Assembly: GCF_031143425.1 (NCBI RefSeq)
Contig: NC_090439.1
Coordinates: 641,949,465-642,013,464 of the forward strand
DNA: 64,000 nt
From: Pleurodeles waltl
Taxonomy: Eukaryota > Chordata > Amphibia > Caudata > Salamandridae
Reading direction: 5' to 3'
Shown here: one piece after another, positions 1-9,834 of the stretch
Position numbering within the stretch: position 1 is the first letter of the stretch
How the letters are laid out: every line of letters starts with the position of its first letter
Program-made: the position numbers and the translations under genes
Notes under the pieces: generated by a model
What the model was told of the DNA's origin: nothing
Database searches by the model: none
What the model saw: only the letters and a program-made list of their open reading frames with translations

Positions 1-3000
1 GTCAATGCATTCCAGACAATGAGGGGACCGAAAATGAGAGGTCCAAACCCAAATTTTCAGACCATAAATCAGCTGCAGGGATTACAGCCCATGCAGCCGC
101 AGCAGATGCCCCGTATGCAGATGACGCAAATGCAGCCAATGCAACAGCAGTTTCCCATGGTACCTAATCAGCAAATGCAAATACCCTTGGCACCAGGGAG
201 TCAGCAGCAAGTGATGGTTCCTCCACAGGTCTCGGGTCAGGTGATGAGTACAAATGGCACAGTACAACAGTTCCCACTACACAGTGAGAATGGAATAAAC
301 AATGTATGGGAGAGTGAAAGTTCAGATGAGGAGGGAAATTGTGTGCTTGCAGCATCCTTGGAAGTTGATCAAAAGGGTCCATATGTGGAGGGAAGAGTTA
401 TGGGTCATCGTGTTTCATTCTTGGTTGACACAGGAGCCACACGTTCAACTGTTAGGAGCATTGAAGTACCAAATTTGCCACTCTCAGGGAGAACAGTTCA
501 AGTAGTGGGAGTAGCAAACAGGCACCTGACGAACCCAATCACAGATCCAGTACAAGTCAGAATTGGTAACTATCAAGGGTTACATAATTTTGTGGTATGT
601 GACTCAAGCCCGATAGCACTGTTAGGGAGAGACCTGTTGTGCAAATTGGGATGTTCGATTATGTGTTCGAACGATGGAATTAGAATTCAGACGAGCAGTG
701 ATGGGGAAGAAGAGGACAGTGTAGAAGGGGATGAGATGGAAACTGTTGATGAAGAATATCCTCTGATTAACCTTTTTCCGATGATAACTGAAGCAGATAT
801 TCCAGCTGAATTACGGGAAACAGTCGGAAAGGAAGTGTGGGATATGACAGGAAAAGAGGTGGGATTGGTGAAAGGAGTGGAACCAGTGAAAGTGACCGTA
901 AAACCCAATGTAACCTTTCCCCAGACCCCACAATACCACATGGCACAAGACACCCTCATGAAAGTCGCCCAACTCATTGACGAGTTTGTAAAACAGGGAG
1001 TATTGAAAGAAGTGTTAAGCAGTCCATGTAATTCACCAATCATGGGACTAATAAAGCCGAGTGGAAAGGTCCGAATTGTGCAGGACTTGAGGAAAATAAA
1101 TGACATCATAATTAAATGCTGCCCTGTAGTACCGAATCCAGCTGTGATAATGTTTCAAGTCCCTTGCGATGCCGAGTGGTTCTCAGTCATCGACTTGTCA
1201 CAAGCATTCTTTTCGGTGCCTCTTCATGAGGACAGCCAATTTCTCTTTTGTTTCAAATTCTTAGACAGAGTTTACAGTTGGTGTCGAATTCCTCAAGGGT
1301 TTTCTGAGTCACCGTCAATTTTCAATCAGATTCTAAAGAAAGACTTGGAAGCGTTAGAATTGCCATTCGAGTCAACCCTAGTACAGTACATTGATGACTT
1401 ACTGATTGCATCTAAGACAGAAAGTGGCTGCACAGCCGACACCATTGCTCTGCTGAACCATTTGGGAAGGAATGGACACAAGGTGTCTCCTTCAAAGTTG
1501 CAGTTCTGTCAGAAGAAAGTGAAATACTTGGGTCATCAAATAGAGAAAGGGTCACGGAGAATAATGAAGGAAAGAATAACAAGTGTACTTCAAATGAGTC
1601 CACCAAAGACGAGGAGGGAGGTGAGGAAGTTTTTGGGGATGGTGAGCTACTGTCGCCAGTGGATTCCCAACTTCTCAACTCTAGCAAAGCCTTTACTGAA
1701 ACTGACCCAGAAGGATGCCTTGGATGAAATTGAGCTGAAAGGAGATGAGATGGATGCTTTTATTGAATTGAAAGAATGCATGTGCAGGGCTCCAGCTTTA
1801 GGTATGCCTGATTACACAAAGCCTTTCACATTGTTTTGTCATGAACGTGATGCATGTTCTTTGTCTGTCTTGACCCAAGCCCATGGTGGCATAAACAGAC
1901 CAGTAGCGTATTTTTCAGCTACTTTGAATCCGGTCGCAGCAGCACTGCCAGGGTGTTTGCGCGCCATAGCAGCAGTTGGTATCAGCCTCACTCAGAGTGA
2001 AGGAATAGTGATGGGACACCCATTAACAGTCATGGTCCCTCACTCAGTTGAGATACTTTTGACCCGCTCCCGAACGCAACACATGACTGGAGCAAGACTC
2101 ACAAGGTATGAAACAATAATTCTGGGCTCACCGAATGTGCAGCTGAAAAGGTGCACTACGTTGAATCCAGCAACCTTGCTTCCCGGTGAAAATGCTGAAA
2201 TTGAGAACGCTGAAGACGTCGAGCACGACTGCCTTCAGGTGACTGAATTTTGCACAAAACCCCGACCTGACATTAAGGATACTAAGCTTGATGAAAATGA
2301 CCAAATTGTTTTTGTTGATGGGTCATGTTTAAGAGATGCATTGGGAATATTGAAAGCAGGATATGCTGTAAGTACTGTAACAGGTGTCTTGGAAGCGTCC
2401 TGGCTTCAAGGAGTCTATTCCGCACAAGTAGCAGAGCTTGTAGCCCTTACAAGAGCATGCCAACTGTCTACATTGATGAAGGTTACCATTTACACTGACA
2501 GTCAGTACGGGTTTGGAATTGTGCACGACTTTGGGCAACTATGGTCACAGAGAGGTTTCCTGACCTCTTCAGGGTCCCCAGTGAAAAACGGGGAGAGAAT
2601 AAGGGAATTGTTACACGCCATTCAGATGCCAGCCGAAATTGCAGTGGTAAAGTGTAGTGCTCATACAAAAGGACAGGACTATGTTTCCCTGGGAAATGCA
2701 TATGTGGATCAGGTCGCAAGATTTTGTGCCTTGAACTGTATATTGCTCAGGGATGAATGGAATTTGATAAATGAGCCAGAGCTCGAACCAGCTGAAGCAT
2801 TTGCCTTGAAGGTCGTGGATACAATGGATGAACTAAAAGCATTACAGAATAGCGTCAGGGAGGATGAAAGAGTTTCCTGGATTAAGTCACAATGTACAAG
2901 GAGACCAGATGAGTTATGGGTTTCAAATGAAGGAAAATTTGTTTTACCAAATAGTCTCTTATCGCAGCTAGCGCGGTTCTATCATGGGCAGGCTCACCTA

Positions 3001-4698
3001 GGGAGAGATGCCATGATAAGATTGTTAAAAACTGATTGGTTTAACCCCAGATTCCGTCAAGTTGCAGAAGCAGTTTGCCATCGTTGTGTCATTTGTCAAC
3101 AGATGAACCCAGGAAAGGGAACGGTTGTGAACGTGAGCCACATTGGCAGGGCAGGTGGCCCGTTCAGCAGAATGCAGATGGACTTTATTGAGATGCCTGT
3201 GCATGGAGGTCTGAAGTATGTGTTGGTGATTGTGTGCATTTTTAGTCACTGGATTGAAGCATACCCCACACGTAGAATTGACAGCCTTACAGTTGCAAAA
3301 CTATTGTTGAGGGAGTTGATACCACGTTTCGGATTCCCGATCTCTTTAGAATCAGATAGAGGAAGTCACTTCAATAACGAGGTGATAAAGTTACTTTGCG
3401 CAGCGCTGAACATTGAGCAAAAACTGCATTGTAGCTATCGCCCTGAAGCCTCAGGACTGGTGGAACAAATGAATGGTACACTGAAATCAAGAATGGCGAA
3501 AATATGTGCATCGACAAATTTGAAATGGCCTGACGCATTGCCTTTGGTGTTAATGTCAATGAGAAACACCCCTGACAGAAAGACTGGATTGTCCCCGCAC
3601 GAAATTCTCATGGGCAGGGCCATGAGGCTTCCTGCAGTTCCCGCAAACGCGCTTTTGAATATTACAGATCATATGGTGTTAGACTACTGCAAAGGTCTGG
3701 CTGACGTGGTTCGCTCTTTCTCTCACCAGGTGGAAGCAACCACCTTGTCACCGATCCAAGGTCCAGGACACACACTGAAAGCAGGTGACTGGGTCGTGAT
3801 AAAGAAGCACGTGAGGAAGTCGTGTCTGGAACCCCGTTGGAAAGGCTCTTTCCAAGTGATCCTGACGACCACTACCGCTGTGAAGTGTGCAGGAGTTCCC
3901 AACTGGATCCACGCCAGTCATACAAAGAAAGTGTTGTGTCCCACAGATGAGGAAGTTGAAGCGCTGAAACTGCCAGTACCTGATAACAAAGTGCCAAGCG
4001 CTGAGACAGAGCAAAACAGAACTAGAAGCGAACAGGCAGAAATAGAGGAGAGAGAAATATTCTCTGGGGACGAAGCAACCGATTCACTTGGGGAAGACCA
4101 AGGAGAAACCTCAGACAGCGACGAAGCAGCTGAAAGTGACAAAGAGCCTGAAGGAAGTAACGGTGACAAAGGGCTCGAAAGAGGTGAAGAAGCAGGAGAG
4201 CCTGATCAGAGGAGGGCTTTCCCAGAAGCAGACGGTACAGAAAAAGAAAAGGAAAACCTGATTGACTCCCCAGAAGGAGGGGACAAGGCAGAACAGAACG
4301 AAACTGTTCAAACTTCTTCAGAAGAGATCGCAGGTCCATCAAGTGGACACAGTGCAAAGAGAAGACCAAGTATATCACCAGTAAAAGTAAGGACTAGAGA
4401 AACGTTGAACGACAGTGAAGGGCCAAGAGTGAAAGAGAAAAGAAAGGAAGTGTCTGTCGTGATACCAACATCAAGTGAAGAAAAAGACTTGGCCAAAGAG
4501 GAAAGTACCAGTGAGGCAGAATCAAAGAGAGATGCAAAATTGAAAAGGAAAAGGATACCAAACAGGAGATATTCCGGTCCAGAATGGGCATATGTAGTCA
4601 ATGACGATTGGACCGACGAATTTGTATCTCTTAGCCTCGAGAACGAAGAAGAAGAGATACCAATAGAAAAGAAAAATTTTATGGACACTATTGACTGA
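1..4698 (+). CDS. pol: Class I endogenous retrovirus Gag(C-term)-Pro-Pol polyprotein, 5' end outside window
   Basis: A single frame, open to the left edge, runs to a stop at 4696-4698; the first ATG is at 19 (1559 residues from there) but is probably internal. Residues 1-95 are a Gln/Met/Pro-rich Gag tail without a zinc knuckle. Retropepsin follows, with DTGA at 137-140 and ALLGRD near 200. Reverse transcriptase covers about 290-560 with catalytic YIDD at 457-460. RNase H has D767, E806, D827 and D897. Integrase has the zinc ligands H989, H993, C1023 and C1026, and the triad D1055, D1113, E1149 with the classic 35-residue spacing. An SH3-like DNA-binding end (about 1255-1308) resembles gamma/epsilon-type integrases. 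Residues 1310-1559 are an extra Glu/Asp/Ser/Lys-rich tail not expected in the family. All catalytic residues seen are present and there is no stop, so this copy is fairly young. The product would process itself, copy viral RNA and integrate the DNA. Confidence 0.93.
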   Translation, partial: VNAFQTMRGPKMRGPNPNFQTINQLQGLQPMQPQQMPRMQMTQMQPMQQQFPMVPNQQMQIPLAPGSQQQVMVPPQVSGQVMSTNGTVQQFPLHSENGINNVWESESSDEEGNCVLAASLEVDQKGPYVEGRVMGHRVSFLVDTGATRSTVRSIEVPNLPLSGRTVQVVGVANRHLTNPITDPVQVRIGNYQGLHNFVVCDSSPIALLGRDLLCKLGCSIMCSNDGIRIQTSSDGEEEDSVEGDEMETVDEEYPLINLFPMITEADIPAELRETVGKEVWDMTGKEVGLVKGVEPVKVTVKPNVTFPQTPQYHMAQDTLMKVAQLIDEFVKQGVLKEVLSSPCNSPIMGLIKPSGKVRIVQDLRKINDIIIKCCPVVPNPAVIMFQVPCDAEWFSVIDLSQAFFSVPLHEDSQFLFCFKFLDRVYSWCRIPQGFSESPSIFNQILKKDLEALELPFESTLVQYIDDLLIASKTESGCTADTIALLNHLGRNGHKVSPSKLQFCQKKVKYLGHQIEKGSRRIMKERITSVLQMSPPKTRREVRKFLGMVSYCRQWIPNFSTLAKPLLKLTQKDALDEIELKGDEMDAFIELKECMCRAPALGMPDYTKPFTLFCHERDACSLSVLTQAHGGINRPVAYFSATLNPVAAALPGCLRAIAAVGISLTQSEGIVMGHPLTVMVPHSVEILLTRSRTQHMTGARLTRYETIILGSPNVQLKRCTTLNPATLLPGENAEIENAEDVEHDCLQVTEFCTKPRPDIKDTKLDENDQIVFVDGSCLRDALGILKAGYAVSTVTGVLEASWLQGVYSAQVAELVALTRACQLSTLMKVTIYTDSQYGFGIVHDFGQLWSQRGFLTSSGSPVKNGERIRELLHAIQMPAEIAVVKCSAHTKGQDYVSLGNAYVDQVARFCALNCILLRDEWNLINEPELEPAEAFALKVVDTMDELKALQNSVREDERVSWIKSQCTRRPDELWVSNEGKFVLPNSLLSQLARFYHGQAHLGRDAMIRLLKTDWFNPRFRQVAEAVCHRCVICQQMNPGKGTVVNVSHIGRAGGPFSRMQMDFIEMPVHGGLKYVLVIVCIFSHWIEAYPTRRIDSLTVAKLLLRELIPRFGFPISLESDRGSHFNNEVIKLLCAALNIEQKLHCSYRPEASGLVEQMNGTLKSRMAKICASTNLKWPDALPLVLMSMRNTPDRKTGLSPHEILMGRAMRLPAVPANALLNITDHMVLDYCKGLADVVRSFSHQVEATTLSPIQGPGHTLKAGDWVVIKKHVRKSCLEPRWKGSFQVILTTTTAVKCAGVPNWIHASHTKKVLCPTDEEVEALKLPVPDNKVPSAETEQNRTRSEQAEIEEREIFSGDEATDSLGEDQGETSDSDEAAESDKEPEGSNGDKGLERGEEAGEPDQRRAFPEADGTEKEKENLIDSPEGGDKAEQNETVQTSSEEIAGPSSGHSAKRRPSISPVKVRTRETLNDSEGPRVKEKRKEVSVVIPTSSEEKDLAKEESTSEAESKRDAKLKRKRIPNRRYSGPEWAYVVNDDWTDEFVSLSLENEEEEIPIEKKNFMDTID

Positions 4699-4915
4699 AA
4701 GACTGATAAATGACATTGCTTGCTATAATCTAACGTGATACAACCAGCTGAGACATTGCTAAACCGGATGAGACATTTGCTAACTTGATAAGACTTTGAT
4801 AACCTGATTGACTCTTAAACCCGATTTGAGACAACGTTGCTAACTGATAAAAGACTGAGTTAATGCCGAATTGAGACAAATGCTGCTAACCGATAAGTGA
4901 CTGGACTCCTGAAGA
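4699..4915 (+). repeat. Degenerate tandem repeat between pol and env
   Basis: The spacer between the pol stop and env is built from imperfect copies of a unit of roughly 40-55 bases. Recurring words are TGAGACA, TTGCTAAC and CTGATAAGACT. At least four to five copies can be followed, drifting by small insertions. It carries many stop codons in all frames, so it is non-coding. It lies where an env splice acceptor would be expected, followed by a T-run at about 4968-4976. A structural or splicing role is only a guess. Confidence 0.6.
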
Positions 4916-5011
4916 AAACTGTGTGAACATTGCGCTCGTTCAGCTTTGTAACTAATTGATAAATCGTTTTTTTTTTATAAGTGCTTCTAGCTCTCTGATT
5001 CTATACAGATC

Positions 5012-6514
5012 ATGACACAAAACAGTAGAGTGAAATATTGTAAATATGCGTGTATAGGCTTGATAACTGCATGTGTACTAATAATAATGGCAATAGTGCT
5101 TGCAACGCGTGGTAAGGGTGAGAATGAGAAAATTGATGCTTCTACTTCTGCTCCTGTTACTGTCACTGAACTAACCGCATTGAAAAGACTAGAATTAGAT
5201 GAGAGACACTTGCATGATAAGAAGGAACTTTCGTATAATGTTTTCTATTGCCTGCTAACAGAATATGTTGAGACTATGGATGCGAAAGATTGTTATGTGT
5301 GTACACAGATACCGACATCGGTAACGGAAGGGGTGACTTATCACCACATGCCTCTTACATATGGGATTACATGTAGTTTAGTAACTTCTAGATTTTATGG
5401 TCAAACTAACATACAGTATTTTTACACAAATTATGATGTTACCTTTGCATATGTTCCTATAATAACGCAACTAAGCCAGATTGCTAAAGATTGGGATGCT
5501 AAAATAATGAGGGAATTTTTCGAGCCAATGCAACCTTTTGAAACAGCTCACGCTCATAGGGAAAACCTTACCTGCTCGCTCTCTGCAGTAGAAATAAGCT
5601 TTTTAGATCGCACAGATGATAGAAGGGCACAAATGAATGCGAAATTAGAAAAAGAGCTAAGTAAGAGGACTTCAGTAGATAATTATGCTTTTGCCGCAAT
5701 AAAAACACAAGGGAATATAGCTTTAGACGCTTGGCATGTAGGGAAATTTTGTATATATCGTGGTGAATCTTATTATGATAACATTTTCGTGGGAGCGAGT
5801 GAATGTAAACATACGTTTATCTTTAAGGCCAAATGGACATTCATGCTGAACGGACTTGACCCTGTCATACCTGGTGTATATTACATTTGCGGGCATAATG
5901 CCTATTATCGTCTTCCAAAGGGATGGTGGGGGAGATGTTATTTGGGTATAGTGTTCCCAAAGGTTTATCAACTGGATGACCTATCGGTGATTCCAAAGAC
6001 GCCTGGATCTCATCGTATCCAGAAAAGAGAGACCGCAGCTGCTGTGGTAGGAGATATATTTGGAGCCATGATTCCTTCATTGGGAGTTGTGTTGAATTCC
6101 ATCAAAATAAGAAAGTTGTCTACTATAGTGGATAACATGTTGACAAAGTTTTCAGGTGCTATAATCCTGATGGATGCTGAACTTGCAGCAGAAAGAGCTA
6201 TGACTCTTCAAAACAGGCTTGCCCTAGACATTCTTTTAGCAAAGGATGGCGGCGTTTGCAAAATGCTTGGTGCGCGTCACTGTTGCACGTATATACCAGA
6301 CAACAGTGTGAAAATTAAAACAATGCTTGCAAATCTAACAAAAGAGAGTGCAGACTTGAAGGAATTGAAAGAACCAGGAGTTTGGGAGAAGGTTGGAAAG
6401 GTTGGAAAGGGAGTTGCTTCAGTGGGAAATTGGCTTGGTGGCATTTGGAATGGAATATTACTAAAAATAATACAGGGAATACTAATAGTACTAATTTGCA
6501 TCTTTGGGATTTGA
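5012..6514 (+). CDS. env: Retroviral envelope glycoprotein, gamma-type transmembrane subunit, class I ERV
   Basis: Open frame of 500 residues. A hydrophobic segment at about 16-34 follows a short, partly basic N-terminus and acts as signal or signal-anchor. The surface part is Cys- and Tyr-rich. A basic cleavage site RIQKR lies at 335-339, followed by an Ala/Val/Gly/Ile-rich stretch that fits a fusion peptide. From 399 the sequence matches the conserved gamma-type transmembrane-subunit region (LQNRLALDILL), then the disulphide motif C416-x7-C424-C425; the usual form has six spacer residues. A membrane anchor covers about 481-500 and the frame ends right there with two adjacent TGA codons. Family knowledge says such proteins mediate receptor binding and fusion; activity of this copy is unknown. 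It lies 313 bases after pol and is presumably expressed from a spliced RNA. Confidence 0.88.
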   Translation: MTQNSRVKYCKYACIGLITACVLIIMAIVLATRGKGENEKIDASTSAPVTVTELTALKRLELDERHLHDKKELSYNVFYCLLTEYVETMDAKDCYVCTQIPTSVTEGVTYHHMPLTYGITCSLVTSRFYGQTNIQYFYTNYDVTFAYVPIITQLSQIAKDWDAKIMREFFEPMQPFETAHAHRENLTCSLSAVEISFLDRTDDRRAQMNAKLEKELSKRTSVDNYAFAAIKTQGNIALDAWHVGKFCIYRGESYYDNIFVGASECKHTFIFKAKWTFMLNGLDPVIPGVYYICGHNAYYRLPKGWWGRCYLGIVFPKVYQLDDLSVIPKTPGSHRIQKRETAAAVVGDIFGAMIPSLGVVLNSIKIRKLSTIVDNMLTKFSGAIILMDAELAAERAMTLQNRLALDILLAKDGGVCKMLGARHCCTYIPDNSVKIKTMLANLTKESADLKELKEPGVWEKVGKVGKGVASVGNWLGGIWNGILLKIIQGILIVLICIFGI

Positions 6515-6652
6515 TGAATAAAGAGGGGAATACTAATGATCATGGCAAGAATTAAAAGAAGGAAGGAAGAGAAAATAATGAAAAGAATGGCAGAAGAATA
6601 CAAGGCAAGAACAAGGGGAACTAAAAGGCAAAGAGAACTGACAGAATTTTAA
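6515..6652 (+). other. Basic reading frame directly after the env tandem stop
   Basis: After TGA TGA (6512-6517) the same frame continues without a stop to TAA at 6650-6652. It encodes a Lys/Arg/Glu-rich stretch of about 44 codons; the first in-frame ATG at 6536 would give 38 residues. A basic segment straight after a membrane anchor is what a cytoplasmic Env tail looks like, so the two stops may have cut the tail off. Alternatively it is a tiny separate frame, a readthrough extension, or chance in purine-rich DNA. Confidence 0.5.
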
Positions 6653-6700
6653 TGGAATAAAATTTGTGGGAATGGTTTTGTGTGATGACAAATAGTCATC

Positions 6701-6710
6701 AGAGGAGGGA
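6701..6710 (+). other. Polypurine tract of the class I ERV
   Basis: AGAGGAGGGA directly precedes the LTR start TTGATGACGC, as expected for the primer of plus-strand DNA synthesis. It sits 190 bases after the env stop. Confidence 0.65.
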
Positions 6711-7636
6711 TTGATGACGCAGAAATGAAGGTTTAACATTTATTAGCACATAAACGTAGTACCGCAATAATCAAGTGTGACTTTAACCGAACTAATAAAG
6801 ATTGTACGGGGACAAATGTGCCCTCAGAGTAGTTCGCCAACATTTATAAGCGTGCTTTATATAACGTGATGTATTAGAATTGTACTAATCTGACATAACC
6901 GTAAACGTGTGCCATGATTTGCTTGTTTGAAATGTTTTAACTTAGCATAACTTTAGTGGAGGCTTCGGCCTAGTTGCCTTGTCTCACGGTTTAGATGCTC
7001 GCGTTTTTCTAATGTGCTAATAAAACGTGTATTCTTGCTTGAAGCTGTACTTTTCCAGTGAGATCGGTTCACATGCTTATCTTTAAGGTTTCGTGCCAGC
7101 CTGGCATCTTCTTCTTTGCTCCAAGGTCAATCTACAGGTGCAGACAATGGAAGCTCTGAAAGTGAGTTAATTGGTAAAATATGTTGCAACTTACGTTCCC
7201 GACTCCAAGGATAATGTATGCCTAGGTAGAAGCTTGTGAATTGTTGTTTTGATTGGACAATTTGAAGCCAACCTATGAACCCTCCAATGGAAGACCCTAC
7301 TGGATTTGAACTGTTGTTTATTTAAACCTGGTGCACAAGAAGAAAGCAGCCATTACCCATTGCACCCATTGAGGACATTATTGCCCATTGCAGCCATTAT
7401 GGCCCATCTTGCCGACCTCGTCATTTTGCCATCTTCTACGATGCCAATTGATGTTCGACGCCATTTTGAATGAGACTTCGATGCTTTCTCTAATCGAGAG
7501 AAAGAGACTTTAAGTAATTCTCGCCCTAGAGACTTTAACTTCGATTTGCCCCTTTGCATAAAGTAGTAGTTTTGTCCTTTTATCTTGCCGCTGTGTTGTT
7601 AAAAGTACCCTATCTAATACATGGCATGTGTGCGGC

Positions 7637-8386
7637 TGATAGAGCGTTCCGTCCTAATAATGCCCCCTTTGCCCCCGTCCCATGCTGATCGAAACCGGTA
7701 CCTGTGAGACGAAGACTTCCTTGAATGCTGATTGAATTTGGTAAATATGAAAGGAAAATGTACAATTGCATTGTGTTTCTTTTTAGGTAACCAACTGCTG
7801 ATTTTTGATAAGAGCCCTAGTTAGGAGTTTTCCAAATCAATGTTGCTAAATTGTATTTATGCATGAAATCCCACATGCAGATGCTAATTTCAGGTTAGAT
7901 GAGGATTCATTTGTTGCACGATGCAATTTGAGACCTTGTTATGCTGACTAATGTATGCAATTAGCCCATTACAGATTATAGTTTTAGTGGTTTGCGTTGC
8001 TATCATCGAATGCATTGTTATTCAAATGCTGCATAGATTGCATCTTTTTCGCCGTTATGGACAGCTATTAATGTTCATTTACATATATCATTTGGTGTTG
8101 AGACACATTTATATCGTGCTAGCTTTGTTAATATAGGGAAATAAATTCATTAACTTTGAATAAACTGGTGTGGTTATTCATGGCCGGAAGGTCATGGTTC
8201 GCCGAAATGTTTTCTGGATTAATTGTGAAGTGTTATGTTGATCAGGGCATTGCTTATGTTCGTTATTGATTATTGATTTGATTAAATTGACTAATCTCGG
8301 GTGAAGAGAGCCCCACTTGGTCAAAAGATTCATCGACCCAAGAGCGTCCAAATACAGGTAATTTATTAGGACGGAACGCTCTATCA
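7637..8386. repeat. Exact 24-bp inverted repeat inside the LTR
   Basis: The 24 bases 7637-7660 are the exact reverse complement of 8363-8386 (arm starts TGATAGAGCGTTCC). The arms are about 700 bases apart and both lie in the 3' half of the LTR, flanking the poly(A) signals. The pair is not seen in the related LTR at 38.6-40.2 kb. It could be a local inverted duplication or allow long-range RNA pairing. Confidence 0.9.
8140..8164 (+). terminator. Poly(A) signals of the ERV LTR
   Basis: AATAAA occurs at 8140-8145 and 8159-8164, followed by a GT-rich stretch. The first lies in a block shared with the related LTR on the - strand (TAGGGAAATAAAT), which favours it as the functional signal. Another AATAAA near 7020 is not conserved in that LTR. 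Confidence 0.5.
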
Positions 8387-8411
8387 TGGGCAAATACATT
8401 CCAAGCACATA

Positions 8412-8875
8412 ACACATCCCTCTTTCTCAACAATAACCCATAGCCAATACCCAACCCCACACCCCCGTCTTTAAATAAAAATGGAAAGAAAAAAAACTAC
8501 AAGGAAAAAAAGACCACAGGTTTTCACATTTAAACACTAGTAATTTTCCATTACCCTTGAATCCAGAGCATAATCTTCATGTATATAATCCTTCAACCAT
8601 AAAGTTGGCTTTCTATTATGTTTGGACTCAGCAGAGTCATATTTAGATTGAACAGGACCACTCCTCATCAGTCTCTACAATTAGCTGGACTATTACCAGG
8701 CAACTTGGAAAAGCTTTCATCATTAAAAATATTCTCACGCTCAATATTGATATAATTTTCAGAATTTGTAGAAACACTTGAAATTTTAAGAATAAGATGA
8801 ATTATTCTTTGTAGATTTAAATGGTCCATCACTGAAAATCCATCATTGAAAATCAATTGGTGAGTCTTATTTAAT
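8412..8875 (-). pseudogene. Ty3/gypsy pol C-terminal tail and polypurine tract, decayed
   Basis: On the - strand this carries a broken frame with a basic, Pro/Lys-rich end (RKPTLWLKDYIHEDY, about 8580-8620), typical of gypsy polyprotein C-termini. It is followed by a stop and a purine run AAAGACGGGGG (about 8462-8472), a plausible polypurine tract, and then about 50 bases of possible LTR before the class I ERV begins. It continues the frame seen at 9835-10290 on the far side of the hAT-like insertion. Stops and frameshifts are frequent. Confidence 0.4.
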
Positions 8876-9820
8876 CAGGTCGAGCTATTTTTAATACTAA
8901 CTCCTCCCTTCTGTGAAGTTGACACTGAACAGGTGTTCTGTTCATTTGAAAAGTGGTCTGGCAATGAAAGATGCCTTTAAATCTTGTTCTTAAGTCACAT
9001 TTACTCTGTGTTCACAGACAGAGGTCAAAAGTCAGTTTTTCTGCAGAGTTCCAGGCCTTTGTAAGAGGAACTGTGTGGCCTGCTGCATAAAATGTAAAAT
9101 AAAAGGATATAGGATGTCCGGTTTTTCTTAACACACAACATATAAATGACTAAGTCAACTGTGCAAACATTTCAAAATACATTTGAGTAGTTGTGAAAGC
9201 TCTTTTTTTATATTTCTAAGTGATTAAAAAATATTTTAATGGGATGAAAACAAATCAGAATACTTTACCTGCTGATTTGCAAAGGATATGTTTTCTGAAA
9301 CCCAATTTTCAAAGATTGTTAATACACTATATAGTTTTATCAGTAAAGCTGCGAGTTACTGGAGAGGTTTTTAGACATTTCTTGGAAAGTTACTGTGTGT
9401 AGATAATAATATGTTACCACATAATGGTTTAGTAATATATTTATAAAAAATTTGTGTTTAAACAAACAGAAACATTCCCGCCCTGATGGCAATGTTGTTA
9501 GTAAACTAAAAGAAGTCCTAGGTTATGTGGGCTAGACGTCATGGGTATGTGGGCTAGATTCTTGTGATGCATGCAGCAAACTTTAGTCTACTTTATCAAA
9601 CAAAAGAGATTTTTATGTACTGCAGAAATGCTGAGCTCACATATTTGAAGGTGCAATCAGATGTGAGAAGGAAGAAAAAGGTGACTCTGTAAACTATTTG
9701 CCAGGATCACACTATTTGAGACCCGTTTACGGGTCAAGTACATTACAGTTAGGTCGAGTAGATTATTTAAGTTACTCGACCTGCAGGTCTAGTAAAATTT
9801 TTATGATTTTTCGAGCCCTG
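8876..9820. mobile_element. Possible hAT-like non-autonomous element
   Basis: The right end TTTTTCGAGCCCTG (to 9820), read inward as CAGGGCTCGA, matches the usual look of vertebrate hAT terminal repeats. The left end CAGGTCGAGC at 8876 is a weak match. Inside, 9752-9781 forms a hairpin (GGTCGAGTA ... TACTCGACC), and a short duplication of TATGTGGGCTAGA sits at about 9525-9560. No open frame of note and no clear 8-bp target duplication were found. It separates two pieces of gypsy tail, which supports an insertion. Confidence 0.35.
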
Positions 9821-9834
9821 TCGACTACGTCATC

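Larger units (their letters stand above)
6712..8411 (+). mobile_element. 3' LTR of the class I ERV
   Basis: The LTR starts with TG right after the polypurine tract and is taken to end near AACACA at 8406-8411. Its extent is supported by colinear similarity along almost the whole length to the reverse complement of 38566-40198: both share the start TGATGA, an ACAAATGTGCCC-like block, GAAGCTGTACTTTTCCAG, an ACGAAGACT-like block, ACCAACTGCT, GGGAAATAAAT, TGGTGTGGTTATTCATGG and AAAGATTCATCGACC. A weak TATA-like TTTATTTAAA lies near 7318. Conserved poly(A) signals are at 8140-8164, so R would be long and U5 about 240 bases. The right border is uncertain by some tens of bases. It appears inserted at the edge of the gypsy element on its right. 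Confidence 0.75.

Noticed and set aside
4022..4688. Leu/Phe/Ser-rich frames of up to 126 codons antisense to the Pol tail
   Set aside because: Reading the reverse strand of Glu/Lys/Ser codons gives Phe/Leu/Ser-rich frames automatically; no signal peptide-like start or family match.
7018..7025. AATAAA as the main poly(A) signal of the class I LTR
   Set aside because: It is not conserved in the related LTR, whereas the one at 8140-8145 is.
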